Positions 8,234-18,051 of a stretch of 64,000 nucleotides of DNA are shown here, in pieces. The notes beneath the pieces are model-generated. The model saw only the letters and a program-made list of their open reading frames with translations, made no database searches and was not told the origin of the DNA. How positions within the stretch are numbered: the first letter of the stretch is position 1; every line of letters begins with the position of its first letter. The stretch spans positions 45,114 to 109,113 of the forward strand of contig CAZIMO010000008.1 of NCBI GenBank assembly GCA_964540535.1. Direction: 5' to 3'. The position numbers and the translations under genes are program-made. The stretch comes from Fimenecus sp964540535 (lineage in GTDB: Bacteria > Bacillota > Clostridia > Oscillospirales > Acutalibacteraceae).

Positions 8234-9540
8234 GGGCGGCGGTAATAGGCGGCGGTCTTGCAGGCGTTGAATGTGCAAAGGCACTGTCAAGAAACGGAAT
8301 AAAGGTTGATTTGTTTGAAATGAAGCCCTTAAAAAAATCGCCTGCGCATAAGCTTGATACCCTTGCCGAATTGGTATGCTCGAACTCCTTAAAGGCAGAA
8401 AGACTTAATTCTGCCGCAGGGCTTTTAAAACACGAAATGGCTTATCTTCACTCAATATGCGTTGAAACAGCATACGAATGTAAGGTCGAGGCAGGCGGAG
8501 CATTGGCAGTTGACCGTCACGAATTTTCAAAAATCATCACAGAAAAAATCAGAAATGATGAAAATATAAATATTATCGAAAAAGAAGTTACTGAGCTTCC
8601 GGAAGATTATGACGGAGTTGTGATTTGTGCAGGACCTTTGGCGAGTGAGGGCTTATCTGAAACTATCCGAAAAATGTGCGGTGACGGACTTTCTTTTTAT
8701 GACGCGGCGGCGCCTATTGTAAGTGCCGAAAGCATTGATATGGATTGCGCGTTTACACAGTCAAGGTATGACCGAGGCGGTGAAGCAGATTATATAAACT
8801 GTCCTATGAACAAGGCTGAATATGAAGCGTTTTATGATGCCATAATAAATGCTGAAAGTGCCGATGTTCATTCTTTCGATAAACGCAAGGATGTTTATGA
8901 GGGCTGTATGCCCATTGAAGTTTTGGCGTCGCGGGGCAAAGATACAATGCGTTACGGTCCGTTAAAGCCCGTAGGGCTTACCAATCCGCGAACAGGTCAC
9001 AGACCGTGGGCAAATCTTCAGTTAAGAAAAGAAAACAAAGACGGCACAATGTATAATCTTGTGGGCTTTCAGACAAATCTTAAATTCGGTGAGCAAAAAA
9101 GGGTTTTTTCAATGTTCCCCGCGCTTAAAAATGCTGAATTTCTGCGTTACGGCGTAATGCACAGAAATACATTTATAGATTCCCCAAGGCTTTTAAACGG
9201 CGATTTCAGTATGCGTGAAAATCCGTTAATCTTCTTCGGCGGTCAAATTACGGGCGTTGAGGGCTATATGGAATCGGCGGCGAGCGGTCTTATGGCAGGT
9301 CTTAACCTTGCGCGCCGTCTTAACGGCAAGGAAACTGCGGTGCTTCCTAAAGATACTATGATTGGCGCGCTTTCACACTATATAAGCGATGAAACGGTTA
9401 AGAATTTTCAGCCTATGGGTGCAAATTTCGGGGTTTTACCCCCTCTTGACGAGAAAATCCGTGATAAGCAGGAGCGGTATATGCGTCTTGCCCAAAGAGG
9501 TATGCAGAGCTTAAAATCTGCAAGTAAAGATTTGATATAA
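8230..9540 (+). CDS. trmFO: Methylenetetrahydrofolate-tRNA-(uracil-54-C5) methyltransferase
   Basis: 436 residues, normal for TrmFO. It makes ribothymidine at tRNA position 54 using methylene-THF and FAD. The N-terminus carries the dinucleotide fold IGGGLAGVECAKAL (6-19), followed by family blocks ELVCSNSLKAERLNSAAGLLKHEM, YDRGGEADYINCPMNK, RYGPLKPVGLTNP and the C-terminal FFGGQITGVEGYMESAASGL. ATGA overlap with topA shows translational coupling. Confidence 0.97.
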   Translation: MRAAVIGGGLAGVECAKALSRNGIKVDLFEMKPLKKSPAHKLDTLAELVCSNSLKAERLNSAAGLLKHEMAYLHSICVETAYECKVEAGGALAVDRHEFSKIITEKIRNDENINIIEKEVTELPEDYDGVVICAGPLASEGLSETIRKMCGDGLSFYDAAAPIVSAESIDMDCAFTQSRYDRGGEADYINCPMNKAEYEAFYDAIINAESADVHSFDKRKDVYEGCMPIEVLASRGKDTMRYGPLKPVGLTNPRTGHRPWANLQLRKENKDGTMYNLVGFQTNLKFGEQKRVFSMFPALKNAEFLRYGVMHRNTFIDSPRLLNGDFSMRENPLIFFGGQITGVEGYMESAASGLMAGLNLARRLNGKETAVLPKDTMIGALSHYISDETVKNFQPMGANFGVLPPLDEKIRDKQERYMRLAQRGMQSLKSASKDLI

Positions 9541-9550
9541 GGTGTTAAAA

Positions 9551-10216
9551 ATGACTGATTTTGAAAAGAAAATCGGATATGAATTTAAAGACAAGGCATT
9601 GCTCAAACGGGCTTTGACTCACTCTTCGTATGCCAACGAAAAGGGTACAGGGCTTGACAATGAACGGCTTGAATTTTTAGGCGACTCGGTGTTGGGCTTT
9701 ATTACCGCAGAATATCTTTTTGAGCATTACAAAGACAAGGCGGAGGGTGATTTGACCAAAAAGCGTGCCTATGCAGTGTGTGAGAAAACACTTTTCGGTT
9801 ATGCTGAAAAAATCGGGCTTGGCGAAATGATTATTCTCGGTAAGGGCGAAGAAAGAACAGGCGGCAGACAGCGTCCATCGGTTGTTTCTGACGCATTTGA
9901 GGCTGTAATTGCCGCAATTTATCTTGACGGCGGAATAGAAAACGCTAAAAAGTTCGTGCTTCCGTTTATTGAAATTGCAAGCGAAACAAAGCCTGTTTTT
10001 AAAGATTACAAAAGCACTCTGCAAGAAGTTTTACAGCAAAATCCCACCGAAAAATTTGAGTATGTTGTTGTGGGCGAAAGCGGCCCCGACCATAACAAAG
10101 AGTTTATTGTTGAAATTCATATGAACAGCAATGTCATCGGCAGAGGTGTTGGCAGCAGTAAGAAAAAAGCCGAACAGCAAGCGGCAAAATCCGCTTTGGA
10201 GCTAATGGGACTATGA
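9551..10216 (+). CDS. rnc: Ribonuclease III
   Basis: 221 residues from ATG 9551; SD AAGGTG (9539-9544) is 6 bases upstream, so the in-frame GTG at 9542 overlapping that SD is rejected. Cleaves double-stranded RNA in rRNA and mRNA processing. Catalytic domain with NERLEFLGDSVLGF signature (about 36-49) and DAFEAVIAAIYLDGG; C-terminal dsRNA-binding domain (about 150-221) ending GSSKKKAEQQAAKSALELM. Starts the conserved rnc - radical SAM - smc - ftsY run, with an ATGA overlap to the next gene. Confidence 0.97.
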   Translation: MTDFEKKIGYEFKDKALLKRALTHSSYANEKGTGLDNERLEFLGDSVLGFITAEYLFEHYKDKAEGDLTKKRAYAVCEKTLFGYAEKIGLGEMIILGKGEERTGGRQRPSVVSDAFEAVIAAIYLDGGIENAKKFVLPFIEIASETKPVFKDYKSTLQEVLQQNPTEKFEYVVVGESGPDHNKEFIVEIHMNSNVIGRGVGSSKKKAEQQAAKSALELMGL

Positions 10217-11208
10217 GCCATTCAAACATAAGCATTTTTGTACCGCATAAGGGTTGTCCTAACGATTGCAGTTTTTGCAATCAGCGGTCAATCAGCGGTC
10301 AAATTGTGCCTGCCACGGCAGAAGATGTGGCAAAAGCAGTGACTACTGCAATAAAATATAATATTGATCCGAAGAATACCGAAATTGCATTCTTCGGCGG
10401 CAGCTTTACGGCGATTGAAAGGGAATATATGCTTTCTCTTTTAACCGCCGCAAAGCATTTTTCGGTTATTCACGGCTTTGCAGGAATACGCGTTTCTACC
10501 CGACCCGACTGTATTGACGAAAGCATACTTGAAATACTCAAAGAATACGGCGTGACCGCTGTTGAACTGGGCGCTCAAAGTATGGTTGACAGTGTTCTTT
10601 CTGCAAACCGAAGAGGACATACTGCCGAGGATGTCCGCAAAGCTTCGCTTCTTATAAAAACTTACGGCTTTGAGCTTGGGCTTCAAATGATGACCGGGCT
10701 TTATAAAAGCGATTTTTCAAAAGATGAATACACCGCCGGTGAAATCATAAAATTAAAGCCCGATACCGTGCGTATTTACCCCACGGTCGTGCTTAAAAAT
10801 ACCCATTTGGGTTATTTGTATGAGCAGGGCGAGTACAAAGCGCCGAATGCAGAAGAAAGTTCGGAATTTTGCGCAAAGCTTTTGCAGATGTTCACGGAAA
10901 ACGGCATTAGGGTTATAAAATTGGGCTTGCACAGCAGTGAAACCGTTGAAAGCGATATGATAGGCGGAGCTTATCATCCCGCATTTCGTGAGCTTTGCGA
11001 GGGACATATATATCTGCAAAAAATTCTTGAAAAGTTAAAGGATAAAGACAAAAACAAGACTTATACCGTTTATGTGAGCGAAAAAGCGCTTTCAAAGGCA
11101 AAAGGACAGCAGAAAAGAAACGAAAAAGCATTGAAAAATCAAGGGTTTTATTGTAAAATAAAAGGAAGTAAAAATTTAGAAGATTTTCAGATTGAGGTTG
11201 CAGAATGA
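10213..11208 (+). CDS. Elp3-like radical SAM protein
   Basis: 331 residues with the radical SAM cysteine triad CPNDCSFCNQ (15-24), which binds a 4Fe-4S cluster and S-adenosylmethionine, then GGSFTAI, VSTRPDCID and the Elp3-type block VELGAQSMVDSVL. Related proteins are found between rnc and smc in many Clostridia; the substrate is not established, and no acetyltransferase domain follows, so it is not a full Elp3. Overlaps both neighbours by ATGA (rnc and smc), meaning tight coupling in one operon. Confidence 0.88.
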   Translation: MSHSNISIFVPHKGCPNDCSFCNQRSISGQIVPATAEDVAKAVTTAIKYNIDPKNTEIAFFGGSFTAIEREYMLSLLTAAKHFSVIHGFAGIRVSTRPDCIDESILEILKEYGVTAVELGAQSMVDSVLSANRRGHTAEDVRKASLLIKTYGFELGLQMMTGLYKSDFSKDEYTAGEIIKLKPDTVRIYPTVVLKNTHLGYLYEQGEYKAPNAEESSEFCAKLLQMFTENGIRVIKLGLHSSETVESDMIGGAYHPAFRELCEGHIYLQKILEKLKDKDKNKTYTVYVSEKALSKAKGQQKRNEKALKNQGFYCKIKGSKNLEDFQIEVAE

Positions 11209-14200
11209 TTTTAAAATCAATCACAATGCAGGGCTTTAAATCCTGCCCCGACAAAACGGTACTCCAATTTAATAAGGGCATTACAGGCGTTGTCGGTCCT
11301 AACGGCAGCGGTAAGAGTAATATTTCCGATGCGGTGCGCTGGGTTCTCGGTGAGCAGTCAACAAAGAATCTTCGCGGTTCAAAAATGGAAGATGTCATTT
11401 TCAGCGGAACATCAATCCGCAAAGCGACAGGTTTTGCAGAGGTTACACTGTGCCTTGATAATTCAGACCGCGCATTAAATTACGATAAAGACGAAGTGTC
11501 GGTTACCCGCCGCTTTTATCGAAGCAGTGACAGCGAATACAAAATCAACGGCGAGAGCGTAAGGCTTCGTGATATTAACGAGCTGTTTATGGATACAGGT
11601 CTTGGCCGTGACGGTTATTCAATGGTCAGCCAGGGCAAAATTGCCGAGCTTATATCTTCAAAATCGGGCGAACGGCGTGAAATGTTTGAAGAGGCGGCAG
11701 GAATTTCACATTTCCGTTACAGAAGAGGCGACGCGCTTAAAAGACTTAACCAAGCAGAAGAAAACCTTGTCAGACTTCGCGATATTCTTACAGAGCTTGA
11801 ATCCCGTGTGGGACCTCTTAAAATCCAAAGCGAAAAGGCGCAGAAATTCTTGGTGCTTGCCGAAGAACGCAAAAAGCTTGAAATCGGCATTTGGCTTAAT
11901 AATATTGAGAGAACTCAAGAAAAATTAAAAGAGCAAGACAGAAAAATCGACATATCATCTGTTCAGTATAAAGACGCGCAGCGCCAGCTTGAAGAAATTG
12001 AGCAGAAGATGAATGATATTATTGAAAAAACCCGTGAAATCAATGTAAAAATTGAAGAGGTTCGTTCTTCAACTGCACATTTTGAAGAGCAGGCAGCAGA
12101 GCTTGAAAGCCAAGCGAAGGTTTATGAAAATTCGATTGTCCATAACAACGAGTCCATTGAAAGGCTTGAAAAAGACAAGCTTAATGCAGATGCCGACGGA
12201 ACAGACATTGACACACAAATAGAAACCGCAAACGAGCAAAAATCGTCAGCCGAAAAAGGCCTGGAAGAGGCAAATGAAAAGCTTGCGGCGAAAATCAGCG
12301 AGATTGAAAAATTACAGAGCGAAAACAACGAATTTGCAAGCATAGCGGCTGATCTTTCAAAAGAGATCTCACTGCTCACAGTCAGCCTTGCCGATAACCG
12401 TGTTATCAGTGAAACCGCAAGTACGCAGATTGAAGAAATCAACGCAAGAATTACGGCTATTTCTGAACTTCTCGGCAACCGCCGTGACGCAGTTTCAGCT
12501 CTTGAAGAAAAGAAAAACAACGCAAAAAAAGCGCTTGATATGTGCTGTGATAAAATTGACGGCTATAAAAATGCAGTTGAGGGTTACAGAATAAAGGTGA
12601 AGTCAAGAACCGAAAAGAGCGATAAGGTTAAGTCCGAAATTACAGTTCTTGACAGCGAAATCGGCAGAAAAAACGAGAGAATTCGTGTGCTTGATGACCT
12701 TGAAAAGAATATGGAGGGCTATCAAGGCTCTGTCCGCAGTGTTATGAGGGAGTCAAAGCGCGGCGCATTGCACGGTATTCACGGACCGCTCTCACAGCTT
12801 ATAACCGTAAAGGATAAATACAGCGTTGCTGTCGAAACAGCTCTCGGAATTGCAATTCAGAATGTGGTTGTTGACAGCGAAACCGACGCTAAACGGGCTA
12901 TCGCATATTTGAAAGAAAACCGCGGCGGCCGTGCCACATTTTTACCGCTTACTGCAATTAAACCGAGAAGTCTTGAAGAAAAATCTTTAGAGGATTGCTA
13001 CGGCTTTGTAAGCATTGCGTCAAAGCTTGTTTCCTGCGACGGCAAATACAATGATATTATTGAAAATCTTTTAGGCAAAACCGTTATTTGCGATGATATG
13101 GATTCTGCCATTGCAATGTCAAAAAGATATAAAAACCGTTTTAAAATTGTAACTCTTGACGGTCAGGTAATTAACGCAGGCGGTTCAATGACAGGCGGCA
13201 GCAAGGCGCAGAGCGTGGGAATGCTCAGCAGAAGCAATGAGATTGATAAGCTTCGTTCTGCCGTTAAAGATCTTGAGGATAAGAAAAAATCTTTGGCGGT
13301 TCAAGAAAAAATGCTCTCGGAGGATTTGGCTTCTGCCGTTGCCGACCTTAACGGTATTGAGGGCGATATTCTCTCGGCAAATGAAGAAAGAATTCGTCTT
13401 GAGGGTGAATATAAGCTTGCTGTTGAGCAGTATGAAACATCCTCTAAGGGCGTAGCAGAACTTATTGATGAAGAAAAAATACTCGGTGAGCGAGCTGAAA
13501 AAATAAACAGCGACAGTATTACCGCCCGTGAAACGGTTGAAAAATTAAACCTTGAAATTGCCGAAAAAGAAAAAAGTCTTGAAGCTGTCAGCGGTGACAG
13601 AGAGACTCTTGCGAAAGTCCGTGAAGAGCTTTCAGAAGTTGCCGAGAGTATCAGACTTGAAATTCTCGGTTTCCAAAAGGATATTGAGTCATGTGAAGAT
13701 AATATCCGCAGGCTTGAAATTCTTAAAAGCTCGCAGTCCAACCGTCTTGAAGAGCTTGATGAAGAAATTAAGGCATTTAAAAATAAAAATATTTGGCTTA
13801 CAAAAGATATTGAAAGTCTGCGAACCTCTGTCGAAGAACTGCGTAAGAAATGCGGTAATGCAAAAACGGACGTTGACGGTTTGTTAAATCAGCGTGCAGA
13901 GCTTGAAAAAGAGAATACACAGCTTCGCAATCTTGAAAAAGAAAAATCTGCTGAAAGAGAACGTGTCAGCGGTGAGCTTGCCCGTCTTGAAGAGCGAAAA
14001 GCGTCAATGCTCAATGAGTTTGAAGAGTACAACTCAAAGCTTTATGATGAATATCAGCTCACAAGGCGTGAGGCGATAGCTCTTGAAATCGTTATTGAAA
14101 ATATCAGCGAAGCCCGCGCACGTCTTGCGTCGCTTAAAAACGAAATCCGAGGACTCGGTTCTGTCAATGTTTCGGCTATTGACGAATACAAAGAGGTTTC

Positions 14201-14774
14201 TGAAAGATACGAATTTATGTCCGAGCAAATCGGCGATGTTGAAAAATCAAAGGCAGAGCTTATTCGGCTTATTGACGATTTGACAACGAAAATGAGCGTT
14301 CAGTTCCGTGAGCAGTTTCAAAGAATCAATGTTGCTTTCGGTGAAACCTTTGCCGAGCTTTTCGGCGGAGGCAAAGCAGAATTAAAGCTTGAAGACGAAA
14401 TGAATGTGCTTGAATGCGACATCGAAATCAAGGTTCAGCCTCCCGGCAAGAATGTCCAGAATATAAACCTGCTTTCGGGCGGTGAAAAGGGACTTTCAGC
14501 GATTGCGCTTCTTTTCGCAATTCTAAAGGTTACGCCTGCTCCGTTCGTAATCTTTGACGAGGTTGAAGCGGCGCTTGACGATGTTAATGTTGTCCGTTAC
14601 GCACAGTATGTAAGAAGAATGACAAAGAATACGCAGTTTATTCTCATTACCCACCGCCGCGGCACAATGGAAGAAGCCGATATGCTTTACGGTGTTACAA
14701 TGCAGGAAGAGGGCGTTTCAAAAATCCTCGAATTAAAAACTGCTGAAATGGCTCGCAAGCTGGGCTTGGCATAA
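11205..14774 (+). CDS. smc: Chromosome segregation/condensation protein SMC
   Basis: 1189 residues, the usual length. N-terminal ATPase half with Walker A GPNGSGKSN (about 32-40), long coiled coil, hinge domain around 515-660 (ETALGIAIQNVVVD, GGSMTGGSKAQSVGMLSR), second coiled coil, and C-terminal half with the signature LLSGGEKGLSAIALLFAI and Walker B FVIFDEVEAALDD. SMC with ScpA/ScpB loops DNA to compact and separate chromosomes; scpA/scpB are not in this window. ATGA overlap with the radical SAM gene. Confidence 0.97.
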   Translation: MILKSITMQGFKSCPDKTVLQFNKGITGVVGPNGSGKSNISDAVRWVLGEQSTKNLRGSKMEDVIFSGTSIRKATGFAEVTLCLDNSDRALNYDKDEVSVTRRFYRSSDSEYKINGESVRLRDINELFMDTGLGRDGYSMVSQGKIAELISSKSGERREMFEEAAGISHFRYRRGDALKRLNQAEENLVRLRDILTELESRVGPLKIQSEKAQKFLVLAEERKKLEIGIWLNNIERTQEKLKEQDRKIDISSVQYKDAQRQLEEIEQKMNDIIEKTREINVKIEEVRSSTAHFEEQAAELESQAKVYENSIVHNNESIERLEKDKLNADADGTDIDTQIETANEQKSSAEKGLEEANEKLAAKISEIEKLQSENNEFASIAADLSKEISLLTVSLADNRVISETASTQIEEINARITAISELLGNRRDAVSALEEKKNNAKKALDMCCDKIDGYKNAVEGYRIKVKSRTEKSDKVKSEITVLDSEIGRKNERIRVLDDLEKNMEGYQGSVRSVMRESKRGALHGIHGPLSQLITVKDKYSVAVETALGIAIQNVVVDSETDAKRAIAYLKENRGGRATFLPLTAIKPRSLEEKSLEDCYGFVSIASKLVSCDGKYNDIIENLLGKTVICDDMDSAIAMSKRYKNRFKIVTLDGQVINAGGSMTGGSKAQSVGMLSRSNEIDKLRSAVKDLEDKKKSLAVQEKMLSEDLASAVADLNGIEGDILSANEERIRLEGEYKLAVEQYETSSKGVAELIDEEKILGERAEKINSDSITARETVEKLNLEIAEKEKSLEAVSGDRETLAKVREELSEVAESIRLEILGFQKDIESCEDNIRRLEILKSSQSNRLEELDEEIKAFKNKNIWLTKDIESLRTSVEELRKKCGNAKTDVDGLLNQRAELEKENTQLRNLEKEKSAERERVSGELARLEERKASMLNEFEEYNSKLYDEYQLTRREAIALEIVIENISEARARLASLKNEIRGLGSVNVSAIDEYKEVSERYEFMSEQIGDVEKSKAELIRLIDDLTTKMSVQFREQFQRINVAFGETFAELFGGGKAELKLEDEMNVLECDIEIKVQPPGKNVQNINLLSGGEKGLSAIALLFAILKVTPAPFVIFDEVEAALDDVNVVRYAQYVRRMTKNTQFILITHRRGTMEEADMLYGVTMQEEGVSKILELKTAEMARKLGLA

Positions 14775-14810
14775 TAAATACATATCTTCTCTGTAGAAAG
14801 GATATTATCT

Positions 14811-15965
14811 ATGGGAATTTTCAAAAAGATTAACTTCGGTCTTACAAAGACAAGAAATAAAATGGCAGGGGCTATTGACGATATGCTCGACAGCTTTGAC
14901 GAGGTCACTGACGACCTTTATACAGAGCTTGAAGAAATTCTTGTTATGGGCGATGTTGGCGTTACAACTGCTGTTGAAATTACAGAAAGACTTCGTGAAG
15001 AGGTTGCAAAGGGTAAAATAAGAGGTGCTGAAGCAATCCGTCAGCAAATAAAAGCAATCGTTGCCGAAATGCTTTACGGCGGTGAAGATATGGGGCTTAT
15101 CACGGTGCCGTCAATTATCCTTGTAATCGGTGTAAACGGTGTGGGAAAAACCACCACAATCGGTAAAATGGCGGCTATGTATAAGGCGCAGGGCAAAAGC
15201 GTTGTTTTAGGCGCGGCAGATACATTCCGTGCCGCCGCAATCGACCAGCTTCAAATCTGGGCTGACCGTTCGGGCGTTGATATTATCAAGCATAAAGAGG
15301 GCGCAGATCCTGCTGCAGTGGTATTTGATACAATCAATGCCGCAAAGGCGAGAGACAGCGAGATTATTATTATCGATACTGCAGGCAGACTTCACAACAA
15401 GAAAAATCTTATGGACGAGCTTAATAAGATTTACCGTGTTATCGACCGTGAGCTTCCTTATTCCGACCGTGAAGTACTTTTGGTGCTTGACGCAACAACA
15501 GGTCAGAATGCGGTTAATCAAGCCCGTGAATTTAAGAGCGTTGCAGATATTACAGGCATTGTGCTTACAAAGCTTGACGGTACTGCAAGGGGCGGTGTGG
15601 TGCTTGCAATCAAAAATGAGCTTGGCATTCCCGTTAAATTCATCGGTGTGGGCGAGCAGATTGACGATTTACAGCCGTTTAAGCCCGAAGCATTTGCAGA
15701 CGGCTTGTTTGATAAGATAGATTATAAAGATGAGGAGGATGTTCAGCTTGAAGTTGTTGAAGAGAGCAAAGAAGAATGCGAAAATATTGACGAAAGTGTT
15801 TTACCGAAAGAAGAACTCCCCCTTGCAGACGGTGAAAACGCTGAAATCAATTCCCAGTCAGATGACGAAGGATATAAACAGGAAGAAGAGGAAATAACCG
15901 AGCCTGAACATAAAGAAGAAAAGAAAAAGAGGGGTTTCTTTGGATTTTTTAATCGCAACTCATAA
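14811..15965 (+). CDS. ftsY: Signal recognition particle receptor FtsY with C-terminal acidic tail
   Basis: 384 residues. SRP-receptor GTPase that docks ribosome-SRP complexes at the membrane. N domain (1-95) and G domain with G1 GVNGVGKTTTIGKM (107-120), DTFRAAAIDQL, DTAGRLHNKKNLMDEL, TKLDGTARGG and GIPVKFIGVGEQIDDL. The family's acidic A domain is usually N-terminal; here the N-terminus starts at once with a short amphipathic MGIFKKINFGL and about 80 acidic/lysine-rich residues follow the NG core, ending KKKRGFFGFFNRNS. That tail overlaps rdgB by 26 bases. SD AAAGGAT; 36 bases after smc. Confidence 0.95.
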   Translation: MGIFKKINFGLTKTRNKMAGAIDDMLDSFDEVTDDLYTELEEILVMGDVGVTTAVEITERLREEVAKGKIRGAEAIRQQIKAIVAEMLYGGEDMGLITVPSIILVIGVNGVGKTTTIGKMAAMYKAQGKSVVLGAADTFRAAAIDQLQIWADRSGVDIIKHKEGADPAAVVFDTINAAKARDSEIIIIDTAGRLHNKKNLMDELNKIYRVIDRELPYSDREVLLVLDATTGQNAVNQAREFKSVADITGIVLTKLDGTARGGVVLAIKNELGIPVKFIGVGEQIDDLQPFKPEAFADGLFDKIDYKDEEDVQLEVVEESKEECENIDESVLPKEELPLADGENAEINSQSDDEGYKQEEEEITEPEHKEEKKKRGFFGFFNRNS

Positions 15966-16527
15966 TATGAAAAAGCAGGCGGAGCTGCAAAGAATACTTG
16001 CGCCGCTCGGCATAAATGTACTTACTGCCGATATGGCGGGCATTGAGCTTTCAGAGGTTGATGAAACAGGCACAACCTTTGAAGAAAACGCATTTTTAAA
16101 GGCAGACAGCGGTTGTAAAGAAAGCGGAATGGTCTGTGTTGCAGACGATTCGGGGCTTATGGTCGATTTTCTTGACGGCGCTCCCGGTGTTTATTCAGCC
16201 CGTTTCGGCGGAGAACACGGCAACGATTCAAAAAATAACGAAAAGCTGTTAAAGCTTATGGAAAATGTACCCGATGAAGAACGCACTGCGCGGTTTGTAA
16301 GCTGTGTGTGCTGCTGTTTCCCTGACGGAAGGCATTTTTCGGTTCGCGGTACCTGCGAGGGAATTATTGCGCATCAGGTACACGGAACAGGCGGATTTGG
16401 CTATGATCCGCTGTTCCTTGTGGGCGAAAAGACCTTCGGCGAGCTTACGGCGGAAGAAAAAGACAAGGTCAGCCACCGCGGAAACGCATTGAGAAAATTC
16501 GTACAGGAATTGCCAAAATATTTATGA
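15940..16527 (+). CDS. rdgB: XTP/dITP diphosphatase (RdgB/HAM1 family)
   Basis: 195 residues. Hydrolyses dITP, XTP and dXTP to monophosphates, keeping deaminated purines out of DNA. Starts at TTG 15940 inside ftsY, with SD AGAGGGG 5-6 bases before it; this gives the family N-terminus DFLIATHNMKK. Further blocks are ETGTTFEENAFLKA, VADDSGLMVDFLDGAPGVYSAR, GTGGFGYDPLF and SHRGNALRKF. Normal length. Confidence 0.95.
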   Translation: MDFLIATHNMKKQAELQRILAPLGINVLTADMAGIELSEVDETGTTFEENAFLKADSGCKESGMVCVADDSGLMVDFLDGAPGVYSARFGGEHGNDSKNNEKLLKLMENVPDEERTARFVSCVCCCFPDGRHFSVRGTCEGIIAHQVHGTGGFGYDPLFLVGEKTFGELTAEEKDKVSHRGNALRKFVQELPKYL

Positions 16528-16563
16528 TAACTCAAATAGCCTTGAGTAATAAGGAGAAAACAA

Positions 16564-16866
16564 ATGACAAGTAAAGAAAGAGCCGTACTCAGAGGTCAGG
16601 CAAACGGAATGCAGGCATTGTTTCAAGTCGGCAAGGGCGGAATTTCAGACGCGCTTATAAAGCAGACCGACGACGCGCTTACTGCCCGTGAGCTTATAAA
16701 AATCAAGGTGCTTTTAGAAACAAGCCCCGAAAAGCCCAAAGAAATAGCGCAAAAGCTTGCAGAAGCAACGAACAGCGAATGTGTGGGAGTAATCGGTGGC
16801 AGTATGATTTTTTACCGTTATAACCCCGAGCTTCACAAAGACGAAAAGAAAAAAGGAAGAAAATAA
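16564..16866 (+). CDS. yhbY: CRM-domain RNA-binding protein YhbY
   Basis: 100 residues with the CRS1-YhbY fold: LRGQANGMQALFQVGKGGIS, then VLLETSPEKPKEIAQKLAEATNSECVGVIG-type core and the end YRYNPE. The protein associates with pre-50S ribosomal particles in bacteria. SD AAGGAGAAAA before the ATG. Sits between rdgB and nadD, a common Firmicutes arrangement. Confidence 0.93.
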   Translation: MTSKERAVLRGQANGMQALFQVGKGGISDALIKQTDDALTARELIKIKVLLETSPEKPKEIAQKLAEATNSECVGVIGGSMIFYRYNPELHKDEKKKGRK

Positions 16867-16868
16867 CA

Positions 16869-17495
16869 ATGAAAATAGGCATTTTCGGCGGAACTTTCAA
16901 TCCCCCTCACAAAGGTCATACACGAATGATTGATGAAATGACCGAGGAATTGGGTCTTGACAAGGTGCTGATTATCCCCAACAAAATTCCTACCCATAAG
17001 CGTTGCGACGACCTTGCTGAAAATGAGGACAGATTTGAAATGTGCAAAATGGCATTTCAAAATCCCAAATACGAAATCAGCCGTATAGAAATGGACAGAG
17101 AAAGCGACAGCTATACAATTTTCACCGTTGAAGAGCTGAAAAAGCAGTATCCCAATGACGATTTGTATTTAATTATGGGTTCTGATATGTTTCTGATTTT
17201 TCATAAATGGTATAAGTATAAAGAAATTTTGGAAAAATGCGCGATATGCGTAGCATCACGCAATACTGACGAAAGCATTTACGCGCTTCGCGCTTACGCA
17301 TTTGAAAAACTCGGCATTTATATTAAAGAGCTTGAGGGGAAGAATATACATATCTCACCTCTTGATGCTTATATAGTAAGCTCAAGCGAAATCAGAGATC
17401 TGATTTCTTCCAAGCAAAGCCTTGACGGAAAAGTTGAGCCGAAAATCATTGAATATATGGAGAACCGCAAGCTATATGGATACGGCAAGAAATAA
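16869..17495 (+). CDS. nadD: Nicotinate-nucleotide adenylyltransferase
   Basis: 208 residues. Makes deamido-NAD from nicotinate mononucleotide and ATP. N-terminal nucleotidyltransferase motif GIFGGTFNPPHKGH (4-17) and C-terminal VSSSEIRDLI (about 178-187) mark the family; LIMGSDMFLIFHKW is the central block. Two bases after yhbY; its 3' end overlaps yqeK by 20 bases. Confidence 0.96.
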   Translation: MKIGIFGGTFNPPHKGHTRMIDEMTEELGLDKVLIIPNKIPTHKRCDDLAENEDRFEMCKMAFQNPKYEISRIEMDRESDSYTIFTVEELKKQYPNDDLYLIMGSDMFLIFHKWYKYKEILEKCAICVASRNTDESIYALRAYAFEKLGIYIKELEGKNIHISPLDAYIVSSSEIRDLISSKQSLDGKVEPKIIEYMENRKLYGYGKK

Positions 17496-18048
17496 AGAGT
17501 TTCTCGAAATTTTAAAAAAGCGTTTACCGCCGAAAAGACTTTATCATTCAATTTGCGTTGCCGAGCAGGCGAAACATTTGGCTGAAATTTTTGGCGGAGA
17601 TACCGAAAAAGCATATACCGCAGGGCTTATTCACGATATTCTTCGTTATGAGCCTGCCGAAAAAATGATTGAAATTATTGAAAATGACGGTCAAATCCTC
17701 ACCGAAAGCGAAAAAAAGATTGAATTTACGCTTCACGCAGTTGCAGGCGAGGTTTATTTGAGAAAAGAATTGGGCGTTACCGACGCTGAAATTTTATCAG
17801 CGGTTCGCTGGCACACAACGGGTAAAGAGGATATGTCGCTTTTAGAAAAAATTGTCTATGTGGCAGATTTAACCTCTGAAGACCGTGAATACCCGGATGT
17901 GAATGAGGTAAGAGCAATGGCAGAGGAAAGTCTTGACAAGGCTCTGATGCGCGGATTGTCGTTTACCGTTGAGGATAATGCCCGAAAGCACAGACCCATT
18001 CATCTTGACACAGTTAAAGCTTTTAATTACCTTGCAGAAAGGATGTAA
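17476..18048 (+). CDS. yqeK: HD-domain Ap4A hydrolase YqeK
   Basis: 190 residues from ATG 17476, the first Met that gives a sensible N-terminus (DTARNKEFLEILKKRL); an upstream start at 17422 would bury 74 bases more in nadD. HD phosphohydrolase of the YqeK family, which splits diadenosine tetraphosphate symmetrically: YHSICVAEQAKHLAE, GLIHDILR (HD pair) and VRWHTTGKEDMSLLEKIVYVADLTSEDR. A fixed neighbour of nadD and rsfS in Firmicutes. Confidence 0.93.
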   Translation: MDTARNKEFLEILKKRLPPKRLYHSICVAEQAKHLAEIFGGDTEKAYTAGLIHDILRYEPAEKMIEIIENDGQILTESEKKIEFTLHAVAGEVYLRKELGVTDAEILSAVRWHTTGKEDMSLLEKIVYVADLTSEDREYPDVNEVRAMAEESLDKALMRGLSFTVEDNARKHRPIHLDTVKAFNYLAERM

Positions 18049-18051
18049 AAT

